Source: Cocos nucifera (taxonomy: Eukaryota > Streptophyta > Magnoliopsida > Arecales > Arecaceae). Taken from it: a DNA stretch of 64,000 nucleotides. The notes beneath the pieces are model-generated. The model had not been told where the DNA came from. It was given only the letters and a program-made list of their open reading frames with translations, and did no database searches. The first letter of the stretch is position 1. Every line of letters begins with the position of its first letter. The DNA lies in assembly GCA_006176705.1 (NCBI GenBank), contig QRFJ01002490.1:207765-271764 (forward strand), given 5' to 3'. This document shows, piece by piece, positions 32,180 to 44,162 of this stretch. The position numbers and the translations under genes were made by a program.

Positions 32180-34647
32180 TATTGTCTAGTGGCATCTATA
32201 ATATGGACATCACTATCGCTCCTGACAAATATTCTGGGATCTCAATAGTACCAGATAAGTTTTGTCCTAGAGGGGCACTTTGTATACATGGTCCAACACC
32301 GTCATCAACTTCAGTATCATCAAAAATATACCTAGGCACCATCCTCATAACAATACCCCATTGAGGCTCTAAGGGATCACTAACATAAAAGACTTGACTA
32401 GCTTAGGAGGTAAGTATATACAATTCTTTAGTGCGGAGATGGCGTTGCATGTTAACGAGAATAAAACCACACTCATCAGTCTTCATTCCTGATCATAACA
32501 AGGTGTCAAACCAATCGCACTTTATCAATGCAATCCTTTCTTTAGAATAATAGTCCAAGATGACTATCTTCTCCACCATGCCATAATAGCTCAAATCTTC
32601 TGTGCAAGGCTATGAATCCCTCGAGCTAGCATAACATTTAGTGGTGGTGCTCAACATCATGCCACTATTTTGTGTTGCCATGTTTATAGACTTACTGTGA
32701 ATATTAAACCTATAGCCGTTAATGATTAGTTGTTTATACTCACGCACAGTATAATTAGGATCCATTAAAAGAGCATGCACTTTAGGGCTTACATCATCAA
32801 GCGATAATCTCCACACCTAATTAAGAAGATGATACCTAATTAGTAAACATGTTCAAATAAGTTGCACAAGTCAAGAATATATAATCGCTTACATGATCTT
32901 TGAACCATTCAGAAAAATCTTTGCTGTACATTTTCTCTTTCTCCCACATACTTAGAGTGCCATATTTTACTCTTATGACCTCCTTGTGTTTGTTGCATGC
33001 ATAAAGAATAAATTTAGATGTAATTAGATATTTTCTTCTAATTATTATGAAATAAATAAGGCTAAGTGACTCACCTTATGTATGGCTCAATGACATCACA
33101 ATTGAAGAGCATGTAGCGATGCGCCTTATCCCTTTCCTCAATGCTTAAATCAGTGAGGCAGTATGAAGTGAAAAGTCCACTTGGCTATGGAATGGACTTA
33201 AATACAGGCTTAATTGGCTTATACGAATTATCCTAATTCCTTATTGATTGATTATGATGTGTCTCAAGCTTGTTTAAGTACATGATATAAAAATCCATAC
33301 ACTCTTGATCCAAATAACCTTCTGCTATGGATCCCTCCGAGCGATTCATATTTCTTACATAAGATTTTAGAGTTTGAATATTTTTCTCAATAGGATACAT
33401 CCATCGACAGAATACTGGGCCTCTAAGTGCAACTTCACCCGCAAGGTGCATGGTGAGATGCATCATAACCATGAAAAATGATGGTGAAAATATCTTCTCC
33501 AGATCACATAATATAGTCATCGTCCTTGCCTTCATTTTCTTCATGTCTTTCTTAAACAAGCTCTTTGCACAAATATCTCTATAAAAGTTGCAAAGATGAA
33601 GAACAGTCATTCTAATATTTTTTAGCAACACGCGGTGAATAACTATTAGGATCAATTCCTGCATCATCACATGATAATCATGAGTCTTCAATCCTCCAAG
33701 TTTGACATCCTTAGTATTCACATGCTTTGATATTTTGCTTGAGTATCCATCTGGGATCTTTATGTTCTCCAACATATGAAGAAATGTAGACCGTTCGGAG
33801 GCATTCATAATATAGCATGTATAAGGGAGCCTCCACTATTCTCTCCCTATTGGCTCTAAATGGAGTGATCTTCTAATACCCCATTCTTTCAAGTCAAATC
33901 GAGAATTTAAGTCATCCCTGATCTTATCTTTGATATTCAAGATTGTTGCTAATAGGAGCTCCATACATTCTTTTCAATATGCATTACTTCTAAGCAGTGG
34001 CGGAATAAGTTTATCTCCCAATATGGCAAGTCAAAGAAGATGTTTTTTTTTTTCAATTAAAGTGTGTGTCATCTTTCTTTGATCAACGCTTCCTCTTCTT
34101 ATCACCAATCGGATCATCTTTTCAAAATTCAACACTGAGACCATCCAACTCTCTTAGTATATCACTCCCAGACATCTGGCTAGGCACCTCACATTCTTCA
34201 ATACTGCCATCAAAGGATTGTGCATCCCTTCTATATGGATGGTTTTGATGGAGGAAATGTTGATGTCCCATATAGCTAAAGCTCCTTCGATGTGTCAACT
34301 TTCTAGATTGGATGTTTTTTCCATAAATCGAGCATGCTAGCTCACCTTTGGTGCTCCAATCTAATATTAGGGCATAGGCTGAAAAGTCATTTATTATCCA
34401 TAAAAGAGCTACGCGCATGAAAAATGACTCATTCAGCAAAAAATCAAAAGTTGAAACACCTTGAATGTTCCATAATTGTTTCAGCTCGACAATAAGAGGT
34501 TGCAAATAAACATCAATGTTATTACCTACCTCCATCGATCCAGGGATGAGTACTGTCATAAAAGCAAAGGATTTTTTCTTACACATCCATGGTGGAAGAT
34601 TGTAAACATGAATAAATACTGGTCATACACTATGGACGATATTCATA
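32180..34647 (-). pseudogene. TNP2-type CACTA transposase, 5'-truncated and frameshifted
   Basis: In order on the minus strand: a transposase core (34122-34647) with NLPPWMCKKKSFAF, IPGSMEVGNNIDVYLQPL and LLWIINDFSAYALILDWSTK; DLPYWE-type and VMHIEKNV-type blocks near 33960-34050 in other frames; a DUF4218-like block (33233-33808) with RWMYPIEKNIQTLKSYVRN and GSIAEGYLDQECMDFYI; and a DUF4216-like block (32340-32816) with NGYRFNIHSK and TQNSGMML. Gaps such as 32820-32900 and 33000-33080 may be introns. This enzyme cuts and joins CACTA ends. The N-terminus is removed by element B, and frameshifts kill the rest. Confidence 0.88.
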
Positions 34648-37280
34648 TGCTAGATGTGTGCCCTAGAAGCTAGATTGGCTGATACTTGTTAAATACTTTC
34701 TAAAAATATTTTCATAATTTTGACTTAAAATTAATTAAAGAATTATTTATTCTATCATATTGTGTATTAAAGTGTCTGTGATACATCCATTGAGTTAATA
34801 GGCATGATAACACATATTCTCAAAAGTTGAGAATTTAAGGCATGAGTTATCATAATTAACTCATAAATTGCTTTCGATCATAGGATCATCATGAGGAAGG
34901 TGATTGATCCAGAAGATCGGTGTATGATCACTTTCTTAGAATAGATGAGTCTTAATTCTATGATGTAGAGACACTAGAGCGAGAGTATAGGTACTTGTTA
35001 GAGAATAAGGGCACTGAGCATGACAACCTCGAGTAGTCATAAGGAAGCCTACCTTCTCGTCGATGACTAGTTCGATGCTGCAATGTGTGTCTAGTTCTTT
35101 GATCTGAGGTGCATCGACAGTTCACCTTGAGGGTGTTATAGTTTGACTACACCATAACTCGATCTTCTAGCCATTCAAAATTTTGAGGTGTATGTTGGCT
35201 ATAGCATGTTCATTGTAGGAATTGGATCGCACCAAGATAGGATCTATCAACCTCGATAAAGGAGGAGTAGTCCTATGATGATCATAAGATCGAGTCCTAA
35301 AACCCATGGCCATGGTAATATAAAATAATAGAAAGGAGTTTATATTAGGATTTCACATTGGACTCGAATTGAATAATTCATTCATATGACTGGTGTTGGG
35401 TTTGATGAGTTTATCTTAACCCTAATTCCATCGGGGCTCATGATAAAAGAACCCAATCACACAGGTAGCTGCACTGAGAGGTTTGCTATTCGATTTTGAT
35501 GGGTTGCCACCATATATTGCTAGGTGTCACTAGAGGATTTTGGGATCAATTAAAATTATCTTGATGATCGATAATTCTAATTGGGTGAATCGAAAGAGTT
35601 CTGATCCATCGAAAGATGTTTTGATGATATCGATGATAGAGATCATGACATGACCCATTACTATATAGAACTGAACCTAACTAGATTACACAAATAAGGG
35701 TTTGGGTCTGAATATCATCAATTAAGCTAATCCAGTTCGATTGATTTGGATTAGATCCAATTAGTTTCAAAGAAATCATGCTAGCACATGATTGAGCCTA
35801 ATGTTCTTCTTCTGTAATCTTTCTGGATCATCTTGACTGAGCCAAATTAGATTTGGTTCACTTAGGAGCCTTGTATGGATTTGTCCTAGCCTGACTAGAA
35901 CTTATCCAGATCAGAAAAGTCTTGTCCTAACCTGATCTAGGCTTATCCTAATCCATCGGATGGAAATAGGACAAGATCTACTAATTTGTGGAACTATTTG
36001 GATAAGGCTTATTCGAAAACTCTATAGGGATTTATCTTGATCTAACTAGACCTTGTCCTGGCTTGATCAAGACTTATCCTAAATCCCATAAGATGAGAAC
36101 AAGATATGGGTTGTCTTTGCTAGATTAGGGCTTGTTTTAAAATCATGAAATGAAATTTGGACAAGCCTCTTTCAAAAATTCTAGATGAATTTTTTTTGAT
36201 CTGACTGGATCGAGTCCTGGCTTGATCAAGCCTTGTTCTAACTTGGTTAGGACTTGACCTAACTCCATTAGATGAGACTTGAAATATGTTTGTCCAAAAT
36301 ACCATGAGATGGGAATAGGACAAGGGTCAAATGTTGACCCAGTATGTAGGAAAGAAGAGATATGGCGTGCACCCCCTAGAATTTATTTGAGGGTGCACGT
36401 CCATATGGTGTTTACATGAGGAATAAGGGGCGCACTTCTCCTTTGGCCATGTGCCCCATATGGATAAGGTGGAGGTGTCCCATTCAAATCAAGTTTGAAT
36501 GGATCAAAAGTTTGAATAGTTCAAACTCTTGGGAGATAAGAGTTGTGCGCCAACTTAATCGTATCCCAAATTGTTCCATGCCATATCCATTTATTTTTGT
36601 GCAACAAAAATCTGAAAAATGGGGTGTGGGATGTGGAGATCATGGGAGAGTCCTTCTTCTTGTTGGCTTTGACCTGTTCAAAGTCACATGCGAAGGGACT
36701 CTTGGTTTGGTCTATAAACAGGGTCCTGCGCAAGCTGTTATGAATAATAGAAAATTCTCTATGTTGAAGCCCTACTAAAATCATCATCTTCATGCCTTCC
36801 TCATCTAATCCTCTCTCTCTTCTCCATGCCCAAGAGTTGGGCAAAACCTGCAAGTAGAGATCAAGTCTCATTGGCATGAAGATCAGCGAGAGACGATGGT
36901 CTTCGTGAGATGAACACGCAGCCTTTGGAGTTCATTTTGAAGGCTCTATGGGAAGACATTAGATATGATCTTTGGAGATCAGATCTAGCAGGAGGAGACT
37001 TCAAGATCTGACCCAAGTGGATACCGGTAGAGGTCGGGCATATGCACAGCTCAATCAGAACCTCGAATCAGTCGTCAGATCATCACAATGGGTAAACAGT
37101 TTACCCAATCAGATGATAACTGTTATCACTATTTTTATTTTTATTTTACTTCTAAATTTTAGATTAATCTAATTATATCTGAGAACTCTTAAATTTGATC
37201 AAATCATAAAAGAAAATTTTAAAATTATTTCACTCTCGTGAAGATTCTTAATTTATTTTTTTTCATAAAGATTTTCTTCA
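34648..37280 (+). repeat. 5' LTR of element B, with expanded U3
   Basis: Ends at ATTTTCTTCA near 37280. At about 2.63 kb it is some 350 bp longer than the other LTRs, explained by extra tandem copies of a GTCCT..CTTGATC..G.CTTATCC unit at 35881-36320. The TATA box TATAAACA lies near 36713. No good primer binding site follows, so the exact right end is uncertain. Confidence 0.75.
35881..36320 (+). repeat. Degenerate tandem repeats in U3 of B
   Basis: Cores begin at about 35881, 35921, 36051, 36211 and 36231. The E LTR has one such unit (about 5133-5220). Confidence 0.65.
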
Positions 37281-37316
37281 ATTTTAAAATACAATTTAGA
37301 ATTAATTTAAGAATAT
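37281..37316 (+). other. Start of B leader before element A
   Basis: AT-rich; the expected primer binding site cannot be recognised. It ends with AATAT, which matches 47764-47768 across element A. Confidence 0.5.
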
Positions 37317-39608
37317 AAGGGAAATCCTGATTTCCCGGTCCAGGTTCGTTCAGATCTGATCAGATCAAGAGATATATTTCAAAAATTTTTTCTCTTGATC
37401 TCAATCAGATCTTGATATGTTTCAGATCTGATTCTTATTATTTTAATAAAAATAAAATAAAATAAGATAAATTAAATCAAATTTAATTTACCTGATTTGG
37501 GTAATCCTATTACCCTGTTGATGATCCTGATTGCAGCGGAAGGTTCTGGATCTTAGCCACGCAAGCGCCTGGCCTCTACCGGTATCCACTCGGGTTGGAT
37601 CTGGAGATCCTCTTCTTCTCTATCACACCTCCAAAAATCAGATCTGGATCTGATCTGGAGGATCTTCAAAACTCCTTTTGAAGATCTGCAGTCGTCCTTT
37701 GCAGCAGCGCAGCCTTCTTGCTTTTGATCGCCTTTTTCTTGATCTGAATCGCACCAACCAAAGTCCAAAAACACTTTTGGACGTGGAGAGCAAGGGAGAA
37801 GAGAGTTATGGCATGGAGAAAGAGGGGAGAGGCAGCCTTGGGGCGTGGGAAATTCTCTTGATTATTTCTTTTATTAATTGAGGGTTGGGCGCAGGGTCTT
37901 ATTTATAGACTAAGCTTGTGATCCAACTCCTCTTCCTCCCAACCAATCACAACCCTTTGTGAAATCAGATCTAAATCTGATTGGTGGGAATAGAGACCCC
38001 TGGATTCCTCCTTAGAGGGCGCCTAAGACCAGTCAAACTGGATTCTTAGAAGAACTCTAATTGGAATCCAAAAAGGGAGATGGAGTCCTTGTCCAACAAG
38101 GACTCCTAGGCGCCTCCTACTTGGGCTCACGCCACCCTTGGCGTGCGCCCTTCTCCTTGCCAGGTTCTGGCAGGGGGACAGGCCCCCACCAGCTCTCCAA
38201 TAGGTGCATGACATGTGGTCAAAAGTCAAAGGTCAATGGTCAACGTTTGACCAGTCAAAGGTAGACTTTTGACCAAAGTCAAAGAACAAGAAATGGCAGG
38301 TGACCAAAAATGGCAGGTAATGTCTTACAAATAAGACAACCTTATTCTGACTTGGACAACCTCCAGTCAGACCATATGAAGGCCTCTGATTGAGCACAAA
38401 CTCCTTTGGCTCAGTCAGGACAACTTATTTATGATAGTAAAAGAAGAACGTTAGGTTCAATCGAGTGCTAGCACGATTTCCTTGAACCTAATTGAATCTC
38501 ATTCAGATCAATTGAACTAGATCAGTTCAATTGATGATCACCAGATTCAAACCCTTGTTTGTGTGACCCAGTTAGGTTCAGTTCTGTATGGTAATGGGAT
38601 ATGTCATGATCTCTATCATCGACATCATCGAAACTCCTTTCGATGGATCAGAACTCTTCTGATTCGAACAGCTAGAATGATCGATCATCTAAATCATTCT
38701 AATTGCTCCCAAAATCCACCAGTGACACCTAGCAGTATATGGTGGCAACCCATCAGAGCTGAATGCGAACCTCTTGGTGCAGCTACCTGTGTGATTAAGT
38801 TCTTCTATCTTGAGCCCCGATCAGATTAGGGTTAAGGTGAACTCGTCAAACCCTAGTCTCTGTCATATGATGTAATCATTCGATTCGAGTCCAATGTGAA
38901 AATCTAAATAGAAACTCTTTCTATTATTTCACTCTGCCATGGCCATGGGCTTCTGGACTTGATTCTCATGATCATCATAGGGCTGCTCCTCTACCACCGA
39001 GGTAGATAGATTCCATCTTGATGCAATCCAGTTCCTACAATGAACATGCTATAGCCAACATACACCTCAGGGTTCCATATGGCTAGGAGACCGAGTAATG
39101 GTGTAGTCAAACTATAACACCCTCAAGGTGAACTGCCGATGCATCTCAGGTCAAAGAACCAGACACACTACTGCAGCATCGAGTCAGTCATTGACGAGAA
39201 GGTAGACTTCCCTAATGACTACTCGAGGTGGTCACGCTCAGTGCCCTCGTTCTCTAACGAGTACCTGTACTCTCGCTCCGGTGTCTCCACACCGTAGACT
39301 CAAGACTCATCTACTAAAGAGAAGCGATTCGTACACCAACCTTCCGGATCAATCACCATCCTCGTGATGATCCTATGGTCGGGAGCATTTTATGAGTTAA
39401 TAATGATTATTCATGTCTTAAATTTTCAACTCTTGAAAATATGAATTATCATTACCATTAACTCAAAGGATGTATCACAGACACTAAATACACATATGTG
39501 ATAGAAAATAACCCATTTTATTAATTATAGTCAAAATTATAATTTTGCCCCTAGAAGTGTATTACAAGTGTCAGCCAATTCTGGCTTCTAGGGCACATAT
39601 ATCTAACA
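37317..39608 (-). repeat. 3' LTR of element A
   Basis: Plus strand from AAGGGAAATCC (terminal TG missing) to ATATCTAACA. TATTTATA at 37900-37907 is the reversed TATA box and the W-box cluster is at 38217-38282. Confidence 0.95.
38217..38282 (-). promoter_or_regulatory. W-box cluster in A 3' LTR
   Basis: Eight TTGAC[C/T] cores in both orientations within 66 bp. Confidence 0.7.
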
Positions 39609-39620
39609 ATCTCCCACTTG
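39609..39620 (-). other. Polypurine tract of A
   Basis: CAAGTGGGAGAT on the minus strand, directly before the 3' LTR. Confidence 0.9.
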
Positions 39621-41428
39621 TCCTAAAGCCAATTGGCTACAAGTCTAAGTCCCATCTTCTCAAGGTGGGCTTCGATCTTCTGCTGGCCCAACGGCTTTGT
39701 AAGTGGGTCTGCCACATTATCTGTGGAGTTGACTCTCTTGACCTCGACGTAACCCTTTCTCGAGGTAATCGCGGATGAGGATGGTATCGCCGCTCAATGT
39801 GCTTGGATTTCTGGTGAGACCTCGGCTCCTTAGCAAGGGCTATGGCGCCATTGTTGTCGCAGTATAGAGGAATGGCATCTGATGGCATTACTCCAATTTC
39901 TGCAGCAAACTTCTTGTACCAGAATGCTTCCTTTGCAGCCTCTGATGCAGCGATATATTCTGCTTCCATGGTGGAATCTGCTATCACAGTTTGCTTGGAA
40001 CTCTTCCAGCTGACAGCTCCACCATTGCACACAAACAGACTTCCAGATGTCGACTTTCGATCATCTATATCGGACATGAAAGTCCGAGTCTGTGTATCCC
40101 TGGACTTGGAGTTCTCCATTACCAAAGACCAACATCATATCCTTAGTTCTTCTCAAGTACTTAAGGATACATTTCACAGAAGTCCAGTGTTCTTCACCTG
40201 GATTTGACTGATATCTGCTTGTGACACTCACAGCATGGGCTATATCAGGTCGTGTACATAGCATGGCATACATGAGGCTCCCTATTGCAGAAGCATAAGG
40301 GATCTTGCTCATGCGTTCTATTTCCTCAGGTGTGCTGGGGCACATCTTCTTGGAAAGATGAATACCATGTCTGAAGGGTATTAATCCCCTCTTAGAGTTT
40401 TCCATACTAAACCTCTTTAGTACTTCCTCTATGTACATCTTCTGTGAAAGTCCTAGCATCCTATTCGGTCTATCCCTATAGACCTTAATTCCTAGAATAA
40501 AGGATGCTTCACCTAGGTCTTTCATGGAGAATTCCTTGGACAACCACATCTTGACTGATGTCAACATGGGAATATCATTCCCAATAAGGAGGATGTCATC
40601 CACGTACAATACGAGGAAGACAACAGCGCTCCCACTGACCCTTTTTGAAAACACATGGTTCCTCTTCATTTTTGATGAAACCAAACTTTTTGATCACATC
40701 ATTGAAACGAGTGTTCCAGCTCCGAGATGCTTGCTTAAGTCCATATATGGACCTTTGCAGCTTGCAAACCTTGTGATCAGTATCACTGGATGTGAAACCT
40801 AGCGGCTGTTCCATATAGATATCTTCCTCAAGATATCCATTTAGGAATGCCGTTTTCACGTCCATTTGCCATATTTCATAATCGAAATAGGCTGCAACAG
40901 CAAGCAATGTGCGGATGGATTTTAGCATAGCTACTGGGGAAAAGGTATCCTGATAGTCAATGCCTTCGCGTTGACTATAACCTTTTGCCACCTAGTCTAG
41001 CCTTGAATGTCTCCACATTCCCATCTGCACCAATCTTTCTCTTGAAGATCCATTTACACCCAATAGGTACTATACCTTCTGGTGGATCTACCAAGGTCCA
41101 GACTTGGTTTGAGTGCATCGAGTCAATTTCTGACTTCATTGCCTCAAGCCATTTCTCGGAGTCGATATCTGATATCGCCTCGTTGTAGGTTTTGGGATCA
41201 TCACCATGAGCACCATTACCTATGAGGAACATTTCCTCTACATCCTCTGAAATAATACCTAAGTATCTTTCAGGGGGACGGGAAACTCTTTCCGATCTAC
41301 GAGGTGGAGGAGGTAGTGTTCTTTATTGGCTCAACCTGATTTGGTTCCACTTGGTCCTTAGCTCGTTCTGCTTGTGAGACTTTCTCATCAAGCTTAATCT
41401 GCTTTCCAATGCCGCTATCTTGAATAAA
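39621..41428 (-). pseudogene. reverse transcriptase and RNase H of A, nearly intact
   Basis: A 207-codon frame (40061-40684) has the catalytic VLYVDDILLIGND box at residues 26-38, then MKDLGEASFILGIKVYRD and ARPDIAHAV-type RT end blocks, leading into RNase H GYTDSDF. The upstream frame 40596-40991 has SQREGIDYQDTFSPVAMLKS and YEIWQMDVKTAFLNGYLEED. RNase H at 39637-40125 keeps EAEYIAASEAAKEAFW and YCDNNGAIALAKEPRSHQKS. Breaks: extra bases near 40990, a shift near 40660, a shift at 40080 and one near 39765. All catalytic motifs are present but no single frame spans them. Confidence 0.92.
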
Positions 41429-42736
41429 CTATTTTTCAAGAAATATGGCATGTCGACTCACAATCACATTGTGGTCTTCTGGAATGTAGAAATAGTATCC
41501 TAATGACTCTTTAGGATATCCTATGAATCGAGCTCTAAAGGACCTAAACTCTAACTTGTCCGCTTGTTGTCTTTTGACATGAGCCGGACAACCCCAAATT
41601 CTGAGATGACTCAGACTTGGTTTCTTACCGTGCCATATCTCATACGGTGTGGTAGGAACGGTTTTAGAGGGAACCCTATTCAGTAGATAGATTGAAGTTA
41701 ATAATGAATGTCCCCAAAGAAAATCAGGGAGGTCTGTGAAGCTCATCATGGATCGAACCATATCCAATAGAGTCCGATTTCTCCGTTCTGAAACCCCGTT
41801 GAGTTGAGGTGTTCCTGGTGGAGTCCATTGAGAGACTATGCCATTTTCCTTAAGATAGTCTAGGAATTCCCGGCTAAGGTATTCACCTCCTCGATCTGAT
41901 CGAAGAACCTTAATGGGTTTTCCAGTTTGTTTTTCTACTTCATGTCTGAATTCTTTGAACTTTTCAAAAGCTTCAGACTTGTGTCTCATAAGATACACAT
42001 ACCCATACCTAGACAGATCATCGGTAAAGGTAATGAAGTAGACAAAATTGCCTCTAGCCGGCACATCAAATGGGCCGCACACATCAGTATGTACTAGGGC
42101 AAGGAGATCTGTGGCCCTCTCCCCATGTCCAACAAAAGGGAGTTTAGTCATTTTGCCTTGAAGACAAGATTCACAAGTTGGATATGACTCAAAAGTCAAT
42201 GGACTCAATAGCCCATTTTTCTCCAATTTGTTGATCCTATCTTCTGCTATATGACCTAATCTCAGGTGCCATAGATATCTGTCGTTTGGACTATCCCTAG
42301 GTCGTTTGGCATTCACGTTTTGCTCGATAGTTAGAACAGGTACATCAATATGTAGCTGATAAAGACCATTAATAAGGAAACCATTTGCAATTTTATTTCT
42401 TTCATAAAGAATGTTACAATGGTCCTTAAAGAAGGTGATCACATAACCTTCTTGTGCTAAGCATGAAACAGAAATCAAATTCCTGCTAGCTGCAGGCACA
42501 TAATAACAGTCTTTCAAAACTAAGTCTAAACCAGATGGTAATCGAAGAGGGTATGTTCCCACGGCTACTGCAGCAACTCTTGCTCCATTACCGATGCGTA
42601 GGATCATGTCTCCATCCCTCAGCCTCCTGCTATCCTCAAGACCCTGCATAGAAGTGCACAGATGAGCACTAGAACCAGAGTCAAGCACCCAACTGGATGC
42701 AGAAGAAACCGTAAGGTTAGACTCAATAACGAGCAT
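41429..42736 (-). CDS. protease-integrase segment of A, 435 open codons
   Basis: The longest open frame in the window. Protease: VLDSGSSAHLCTS with the catalytic Asp at residue 19. Pre-integrase zinc region: YLWHLRLGHIAEDRINKLEK with CESC near residues 180-185. Integrase core: HTDVCGPFDVP (first catalytic Asp), LRSDRGGEYLSREF (second Asp) and NGVSERRNRTLLDMV (Glu). The C-terminal part ends near RFIGYPKESLGYYFYIPEDH and IFLEK with stop TAG. It is one continuous frame, unlike in F, D, E and C. It would normally be translated as part of a Gag-Pol polyprotein, so the Met at 42736 is an internal residue, not a true start. The separate enzymes mature the particle and join cDNA to host DNA. Confidence 0.9.
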   Translation of the reverse strand: MLVIESNLTVSSASSWVLDSGSSAHLCTSMQGLEDSRRLRDGDMILRIGNGARVAAVAVGTYPLRLPSGLDLVLKDCYYVPAASRNLISVSCLAQEGYVITFFKDHCNILYERNKIANGFLINGLYQLHIDVPVLTIEQNVNAKRPRDSPNDRYLWHLRLGHIAEDRINKLEKNGLLSPLTFESYPTCESCLQGKMTKLPFVGHGERATDLLALVHTDVCGPFDVPARGNFVYFITFTDDLSRYGYVYLMRHKSEAFEKFKEFRHEVEKQTGKPIKVLRSDRGGEYLSREFLDYLKENGIVSQWTPPGTPQLNGVSERRNRTLLDMVRSMMSFTDLPDFLWGHSLLTSIYLLNRVPSKTVPTTPYEIWHGKKPSLSHLRIWGCPAHVKRQQADKLEFRSFRARFIGYPKESLGYYFYIPEDHNVIVSRHAIFLEK

Positions 42737-43580
42737 ACCTCCAGAAGGACCTTCCTTCTTGTTCTTCAGGGTGGCCAGGTAAGTAGGGCAGTTCCGCTTC
42801 CAATGGCCGTCGCTGTTGCAATGGAAACACTTTCCTTTGCCATCGGACCTTCTTCTTCGGTTCTGCCTTCTTCTTCTTTGATCCTTCCACCTTTTGCTTT
42901 TTCACAGACTTCTTTTTCTTTCCATAAGACTTTCTTTTGGAAGAAGTCCGTTCCATAGCAAGAACTGAGCCTTTAGAACCTTTCATAGAAAGCTCAGCGG
43001 TAACCAGCATATTCATTCAACTCGGCCAAGGAATTTTGAAGTTTATGCATGTGGTAATTCATGATGAATTGCCCATATGCATCAGTCAAGGATTGCAGAA
43101 TAATATCGTTCTGCAAGTCCAAGTCCAACTTCACACCGAGCTTCTCAAGCTCTTCCATGTCCTTGATCATTGTCAGACAGTGATCTTGGACTGACTGCCC
43201 ATCACGCATCTTAGCCTTAAAAAGTCATTTTCGTGACTTGATATTTGGCTGCGCGACTCTGTTCACCAAACATCTCCTGCAGGTGAGCCAACATTTGGCG
43301 AGCAGTCCCGATATCTTCATGTTGGCGCTGGAGCTCATCAGACATCGAGCCCAACATGTAATATCTGGCCTTATTATCTTCGTCAATCCATTTTTCCAGA
43401 GACGCTCTCTGTTCAAGTGGATGGACGAGCTGGTAAGGTGGGAGGGTCCTGGTCCAAAACATGGTGTTAACTTCTCTGAACCCAAAACAATTTTGTAGTT
43501 CCTGAGCCAATCTTTATAATTGGGTCCAGTCAGTCTATGTGTGTCCTAGGATACGTGCCAAGTGGGTTGGACGCAGACAT
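42737..43580 (-). pseudogene. gag of A, frameshifted
   Basis: The only copy here with ATG (43578-43580) at the Gag start, reading MSASNPL before a two-base insertion shifts the frame. Further shifts lie near 43415 and 43225, where the frame ends in TAA after YQVTKMTF, and near 43017 and 42845. The C-terminal part carries SSKRKSYGKKKK and a CCHC knuckle CFHCNSDGHWKRNC with all four ligands. Fragments elsewhere include DEDNKARYYMLGSMSDELQ. Confidence 0.88.
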
Positions 43581-43988
43581 TTTCCTGTAGAGAGTCAAAG
43601 ATTCTAGTTAGATACTGTAATTTTGACTTGACCAATTTGTTTAGGGATTTTATTTTTAAACAAATTAGCTCCCACTATTTTCTCGGATCCCTACACTCCC
43701 TCTGTAGAGATGCGAAAATCTCCGCGATTAATGATTTCTAGTGGGTGGTGCGGTCTCACCAACTGACTCATCACCTCACCTAACAGTTATTGGTGATGGG
43801 TTAGCCAATGAGTGAACAACTCTTGTTCAATGATTCTCTAATCATGGTGCACCCAAACTTGGTCTCTAATTCATGAATCTCACCGTATCCGGAATATTGA
43901 TCCACTCCTTAGTTAAGTCAGACCCACCATTTGCATAGACTGGGTTCCTAATTGAGTCTCTCACCGTATCCGAAATATTGAGCCCAAC

Positions 43989-44162
43989 TCATCCTCCAGC
44001 CCATAGCATCCAATGCCTAATAGACATGGTTGCGTCTTCCCGGTGCAACTGAGCCACTGTATCCAGCCGAGAACAATCAACCCCGGGAAGGGCCCGCACA
44101 TCTACAATGGTGGAAGACCTCAGACTTAATCTTTTCTTAGGGAGAATTGATTCAGGTCTCAT
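43989..44162 (-). CDS. 57-codon leader ORF (A copy)
   Basis: ATG at 44162, TGA at 43989. The product begins MRPESILPKKRLSLRSSTIV, continues through VDVRALPGVDCSRLD and ends DATMSIRHWMLWAGG. The frame stays open for about 39 more codons after the TGA, up to a TAG. In B the TGA position is TGG and the frame runs on. It is basic at the N-terminus with no signal peptide or membrane span. F has the same ORF; E and B keep the frame open but lost the ATG; D deleted the 5' part. Coding is unproven: A-F differences are mostly amino-acid changing. Confidence 0.5.
   Translation of the reverse strand: MRPESILPKKRLSLRSSTIVDVRALPGVDCSRLDTVAQLHREDATMSIRHWMLWAGG

Larger units (their letters stand above)
29871..34647 (-). 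mobile_element. CACTA (En/Spm) transposon, partial
   Basis: Starts with the terminal CACTACCATAGAA, followed by dense subterminal repeats, then a TNPA-like gene and a TNP2-type transposase gene, both on the minus strand. Element B interrupts the transposase gene at 34648. The other terminus lies outside the window, so the 3-bp target duplication (left side TAC, 29868-29870) cannot be checked. Genes are frameshifted, so the copy is dead. Confidence 0.9.

Noticed and set aside
36416..36877. Overlapping 118-120 codon frames on both strands
   Set aside because: Both lie within the B LTR around its TATA box and match noncoding parts of other LTRs.
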